Below are positions 15,211-17,516 of a DNA stretch of 17,516 bases, piece by piece; positions within the stretch are counted from its first letter, which is position 1, and each line of letters begins with the position of its first letter. The translations under genes and the position numbers were made by a program. A model generated the notes under the pieces. The model did not search any database. It was given only the letters and a program-made list of their open reading frames with translations, and was not told the DNA's origin. The stretch is from NCBI GenBank assembly GCA_934773085.1, contig CAKVMU010000009.1:1-17516 (forward strand). Reading direction: 5' to 3'. The DNA is from an uncultured Candidatus Melainabacteria bacterium (GTDB lineage Bacteria; Cyanobacteriota; Vampirovibrionia; Gastranaerophilales; Gastranaerophilaceae).

Positions 15211-16092
15211 ATGAAAGAACAAGTTATCACAATGAAAAAGACATCTACCAATCCAGCAAGAGCAGGTTTTGTTAGCATTACTTCCAATTCATCAGAGCTT
15301 GGGAATTATTTAAGATACGCTAACAGCATTAAAAATTTAGATGCTAACGAAGAAAAAGAATTGGCATTACTTGCAAAACAAGGCGATAAAAACGCTAAAC
15401 AAAAACTTGTTCAAGCTAATTTAAAACTTGTTTTGACTATTGCGAGAAAAGCAATTCACGTATCAAAACTCCCTATGGTAGATTTGATTCAAGAAGGTAA
15501 CTTGGGACTTATGATTGCAGTTGAAAAATTCAATCCGGAATTAGGTTACAGATTCTCCACTTACGCAGGCTGGTGGATAAAACAAGCAATGTTTAAAGCT
15601 ATTTCTGAACAATCTTATTGTATGAAAATTCCTGTTTACATACAAGAAACTCTTTCTAAGTTTTCAAAAGTTAAAACTGAAATGGAAAGAAGCTACAATT
15701 GCCAAGTTACCAACCAAGATGTAGCAAAAAAAATGGATATTGAACCTGAAAAAATTGATTTGTTCCTTTCTGCATACTCATCTACAGTTTCTATAGAAGG
15801 TAGTTTTGACGGCAATAATGGCAGTGAATTATCCGTTGCCGACGTTATTGCAGACGAAAGTACTTCTGTAGAAGAAAATATTGAGTTTGAAGAATTAAAA
15901 AAAGAAATTTCTAATGTTGTTTCAACGCTGAAAGAACGTGAACAAACCGTTATTAAAATGAGATTCGGACTTGAAAATTTTGCAAAAACAACATTGGAAG
16001 ATATCGGAAAACTCTACGGAGTAACCAAGGAGTGCATCAGACAAACCGAAATGAGAGCTTTGTCAAAACTGAGAAACAATCTTGCATACTAG
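15211..16092 (+). CDS. RNA polymerase sigma-70 family factor (group 2-like)
   Basis: The protein directs RNA polymerase to a promoter subset. From the start chosen here it has 293 residues. Region 1.2 is around ELGNYLRYANSIKNL (29-43), region 2 runs through ANLKLVLTIARK (69-80), DLIQEGNLGL (91-100) and RFSTYAGWWIKQAMFKAI (114-131), and region 4 ends with VTKECIRQTEMRALSKLR (271-288). No long region 1.1 or non-conserved insert is present, which fits a group 2 alternative factor. I chose ATG 15211 because GGAG (15198-15201) is 9 nt upstream; an in-frame ATG at 15181 would add 10 residues but has no ribosome binding site. Region 2.4 departs from the usual WWIRQAITRAI: Thr becomes Phe and Arg becomes Lys. 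Region 4.2 keeps most -35 contacts. It has its own near-consensus promoter and a structured leader. Confidence 0.93.
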   Translation: MKEQVITMKKTSTNPARAGFVSITSNSSELGNYLRYANSIKNLDANEEKELALLAKQGDKNAKQKLVQANLKLVLTIARKAIHVSKLPMVDLIQEGNLGLMIAVEKFNPELGYRFSTYAGWWIKQAMFKAISEQSYCMKIPVYIQETLSKFSKVKTEMERSYNCQVTNQDVAKKMDIEPEKIDLFLSAYSSTVSIEGSFDGNNGSELSVADVIADESTSVEENIEFEELKKEISNVVSTLKEREQTVIKMRFGLENFAKTTLEDIGKLYGVTKECIRQTEMRALSKLRNNLAY

Positions 16093-16098
16093 GGAGGA

Positions 16099-16140
16099 TT
16101 AAGTCAGGTAGTTCGTAAAATAGCGTACCACCTGACTTAA
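16099..16140 (+). terminator. Long perfect-stem hairpin after the sigma gene, probable terminator
   Basis: TTAAGTCAGGT (16099-16109) pairs without mismatch with ACCTGACTTAA (16130-16140). Weaker GT/AC and CG/CG pairs extend the stem toward a loop around 16116-16123. It begins six bases after the sigma stop codon. No clear U-tract follows in either direction, so it may end transcription poorly or mainly protect the 3' end. Confidence 0.55.
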
Positions 16141-16187
16141 ACTTTATTAATAAAAAACTTCATACTTTGTTACATTTTAGCAATTTT

Positions 16188-16216
16188 TTGAAAAAAATTA
16201 CGTTTACTAATATAAT
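16188..16216 (+). promoter_or_regulatory. Near-consensus promoter for the small membrane protein
   Basis: TTGAAA (16188-16193) and TATAAT (16211-16216) are separated by 17 bases, five of six and six of six consensus positions. Transcription would begin near 16223, leaving a leader of about 18 nt that contains AAGGTG. This is the best promoter in the window. Confidence 0.7.
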
Positions 16217-16240
16217 AGAGTAAAGTGTGAAGGTGTTTAT

Positions 16241-16729
16241 ATGGTTCAAAACATTAACAATCAAACAGGTAGCCAATTTGGAGCTATTAACAAAATTGGA
16301 AATACACAAAACGGCAGAACTGTATACCAAGTTATAGACGCAAACGGCAGAGAAGCCGGCAAATTATCTCTTCCGACAACGGATTGCGATATGTTTGAGA
16401 AATCCTACAAAGACATATTAGAAGCAGCTCCAAAGATACAAAAATTTGCACAGGAACATTCTTCTCCAGAAGATATCAAGAAAAGACAAAAAGCTTCCCG
16501 CTGGATTGTCGGCATTTGCGCCGCAATTGGCGCCGGAGTTCCGATTTATTTAACAAGAAAAGCCTCAACTGTTAAACAGATACTTGCAACAGCTTTGGGC
16601 ATTGTTGGTGGTCTTGCAGCCGGTTTCGGAGTTTCATTGGCAACTACAACTCCGCCTGGAACTATGAAGTTTTCTAAAGCCACAAAAAACATATCCAAGC
16701 TTGATATACAGCCTGTTGTTGAACAATAA
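16241..16729 (+). CDS. Small two-helix membrane protein, function unknown
   Basis: I do not recognise this 162-residue protein. The first 85 residues are polar and soluble: an Asn/Gln-rich start, a short stretch with IDANGREAGKLSLP (32-45) that looks like a beta hairpin, and a charged helix up to KKRQKASR. Two hydrophobic segments follow (about 87-104 and 112-135), each rich in Gly and Ala and separated by TRKASTVKQ, so they probably form a helical hairpin in the membrane. The tail is polar. There is no cleavable signal. AAGGTG (16230-16235) is 5 nt before the ATG and a near-consensus promoter precedes it, so strong expression is likely. Glycine-rich double helices also occur in small pore-forming or bacteriocin-like proteins, but nothing else supports that. 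Confidence 0.8.
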   Translation: MVQNINNQTGSQFGAINKIGNTQNGRTVYQVIDANGREAGKLSLPTTDCDMFEKSYKDILEAAPKIQKFAQEHSSPEDIKKRQKASRWIVGICAAIGAGVPIYLTRKASTVKQILATALGIVGGLAAGFGVSLATTTPPGTMKFSKATKNISKLDIQPVVEQ

Positions 16730-16797
16730 ACATTGTGTAAACTCTTGATTTATGCTAACATTTTGTTTGTTGGAATGATTATTTAGAGAGGTTTTAT

Positions 16798-17493
16798 ATG
16801 AAAAAATCAGGTTTCACATTGGCTGAAGTTTTGATTACTTTGGCAATAATCGGTGTTATTGCCGCTTTGACTTTACCGGGACTTATGACTGATACAGCAA
16901 GTGCACAAATCGGTCCAAAACTGGCAAAAGCAGTATCTATGTTTGAGCAAGGGAACGAAGCGTTGTTGAACACATTTTCCGTAGATTCGTTAACTGACAC
17001 CGGACTGCTGGACGGAGATACGCCAATTGTAACCTATGGAGATGAGTTGAGTAACCATTTAAAGATTTCTCCGTTTACTTATCCTGAGGGTGTGACACAA
17101 GAAGCTTTGGATGAGTCTACAGATGCAAGTTGTACAATTGGTGCCACTTTTGCAGAAGGAACTCCATTTATATCTAAAGACGGAGTACTTTATGTTATAA
17201 ACTACAATGCGGCTTCTATTGTTGCAACAAATCCAGCTCACAAGCAAAGAATCGGAACAGTTTTCGTTGATACTAACGGAATAAAAACTCCAAATGCAAT
17301 CGGAACCGATATTTTTGCATTTTCACTCTGGAATGATGGTTCTCTAAGACCTGTCGGTGGTGCAAACTGGTCAGAAGGAGCAGAAGGCGAATGTAAATGG
17401 CAAGATACCTGCGCAAATAACGCTGCTGCAACTGATTACAACGCTTGCGCCGGTGCAATATTCGAGAACAATTTAAAAGTTCTGTACAAATAA
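16798..17493 (+). CDS. Type IV prepilin / pseudopilin-like protein
   Basis: The N-terminus MKKSG/FTLAEVLITLAII carries the prepilin peptidase site: a short basic leader, Gly at -1, Phe at +1 and Glu at +5 of the mature protein, followed by a hydrophobic helix to about residue 30. The protein should be cut and methylated by a PilD-type peptidase and assembled into a pilus or type II secretion pseudopilus. The 231-residue length is longer than most major pilins. The globular part includes VFVDTNGIKTPNAIGTDIF (155-173), an Asp/Asn-rich loop that could bind calcium, and cysteines at 112, 199, 205 and 217 that could form two disulfides. AGAGG (16787-16791) lies 6 nt before the ATG. No assembly genes are nearby. 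It starts 68 nt after the previous gene with no obvious terminator between, so co-transcription is possible. Confidence 0.9.
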   Translation: MKKSGFTLAEVLITLAIIGVIAALTLPGLMTDTASAQIGPKLAKAVSMFEQGNEALLNTFSVDSLTDTGLLDGDTPIVTYGDELSNHLKISPFTYPEGVTQEALDESTDASCTIGATFAEGTPFISKDGVLYVINYNAASIVATNPAHKQRIGTVFVDTNGIKTPNAIGTDIFAFSLWNDGSLRPVGGANWSEGAEGECKWQDTCANNAAATDYNACAGAIFENNLKVLYK

Positions 17494-17516
17494 TCTTGTA
17501 TGATAAAAAATATGGC

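Noticed and set aside
16745..16773. TTGATT (16745-16750) as a -35 box for the prepilin gene
   Set aside because: No acceptable -10 occurs 16-18 bases downstream, so no promoter is annotated there.

Overview
This 17.5 kb window is AT-rich, almost fully coding bacterial chromosome. It carries 15 protein genes, no rRNA or tRNA, no CRISPR array and no recognisable insertion sequence. The gene set is mostly housekeeping. A class III prepilin start (MKKSGFTLAEVLITL), a lipoprotein PpiC foldase and several small proteins of a style I associate with gut non-photosynthetic cyanobacterial relatives suggest a Gastranaerophilales/Melainabacteria-type organism. That placement is an inference from protein style, not a database result.

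Region 1 (plus strand, 41-8725) is a tightly packed run: murA, a small protein with two copies of an RWYDxDP repeat, mfd, a PrsA/SurA-like foldase lipoprotein, a short ssb, a DUF1537 four-carbon acid sugar kinase and a PdxA-family dehydrogenase. Four of the junctions overlap by 1, 17, 1 and 8 nt, so translational coupling is likely. The run mixes cell-wall synthesis, transcription-coupled repair, envelope folding and ssDNA binding, and ends with a kinase/dehydrogenase pair that matches the D-threonate/D-erythronate catabolic module.

Region 2 (minus strand, 12172 down to 8722) reads leuC-type dehydratase large subunit, a REP-like palindrome, a small integral membrane protein, mtnA, and a possible small ADP-ribosyltransferase-fold protein. 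The last gene converges on pdxA with overlapping stop codons.

Region 3 (plus strand, 12262-17493) diverges from leuC across an 89 bp promoter region. It holds a polytopic GT-C-like membrane protein, a patatin phospholipase, a group-2-like sigma-70 factor with a structured leader and possible leader peptide, a small two-helix membrane protein with a near-consensus promoter, and a type IV prepilin/pseudopilin-like protein.

The points most worth a second look are the sigma factor (changed -10-reading residues, plus an upstream leader with two hairpins and a short ORF), the ART-like protein, the RWYDxDP repeat protein inside the murA-mfd operon, and the REP-like palindrome. No non-coding stretch exceeds 300 bases; the longest is 15006-15210 (205 bp), described under the sigma leader.
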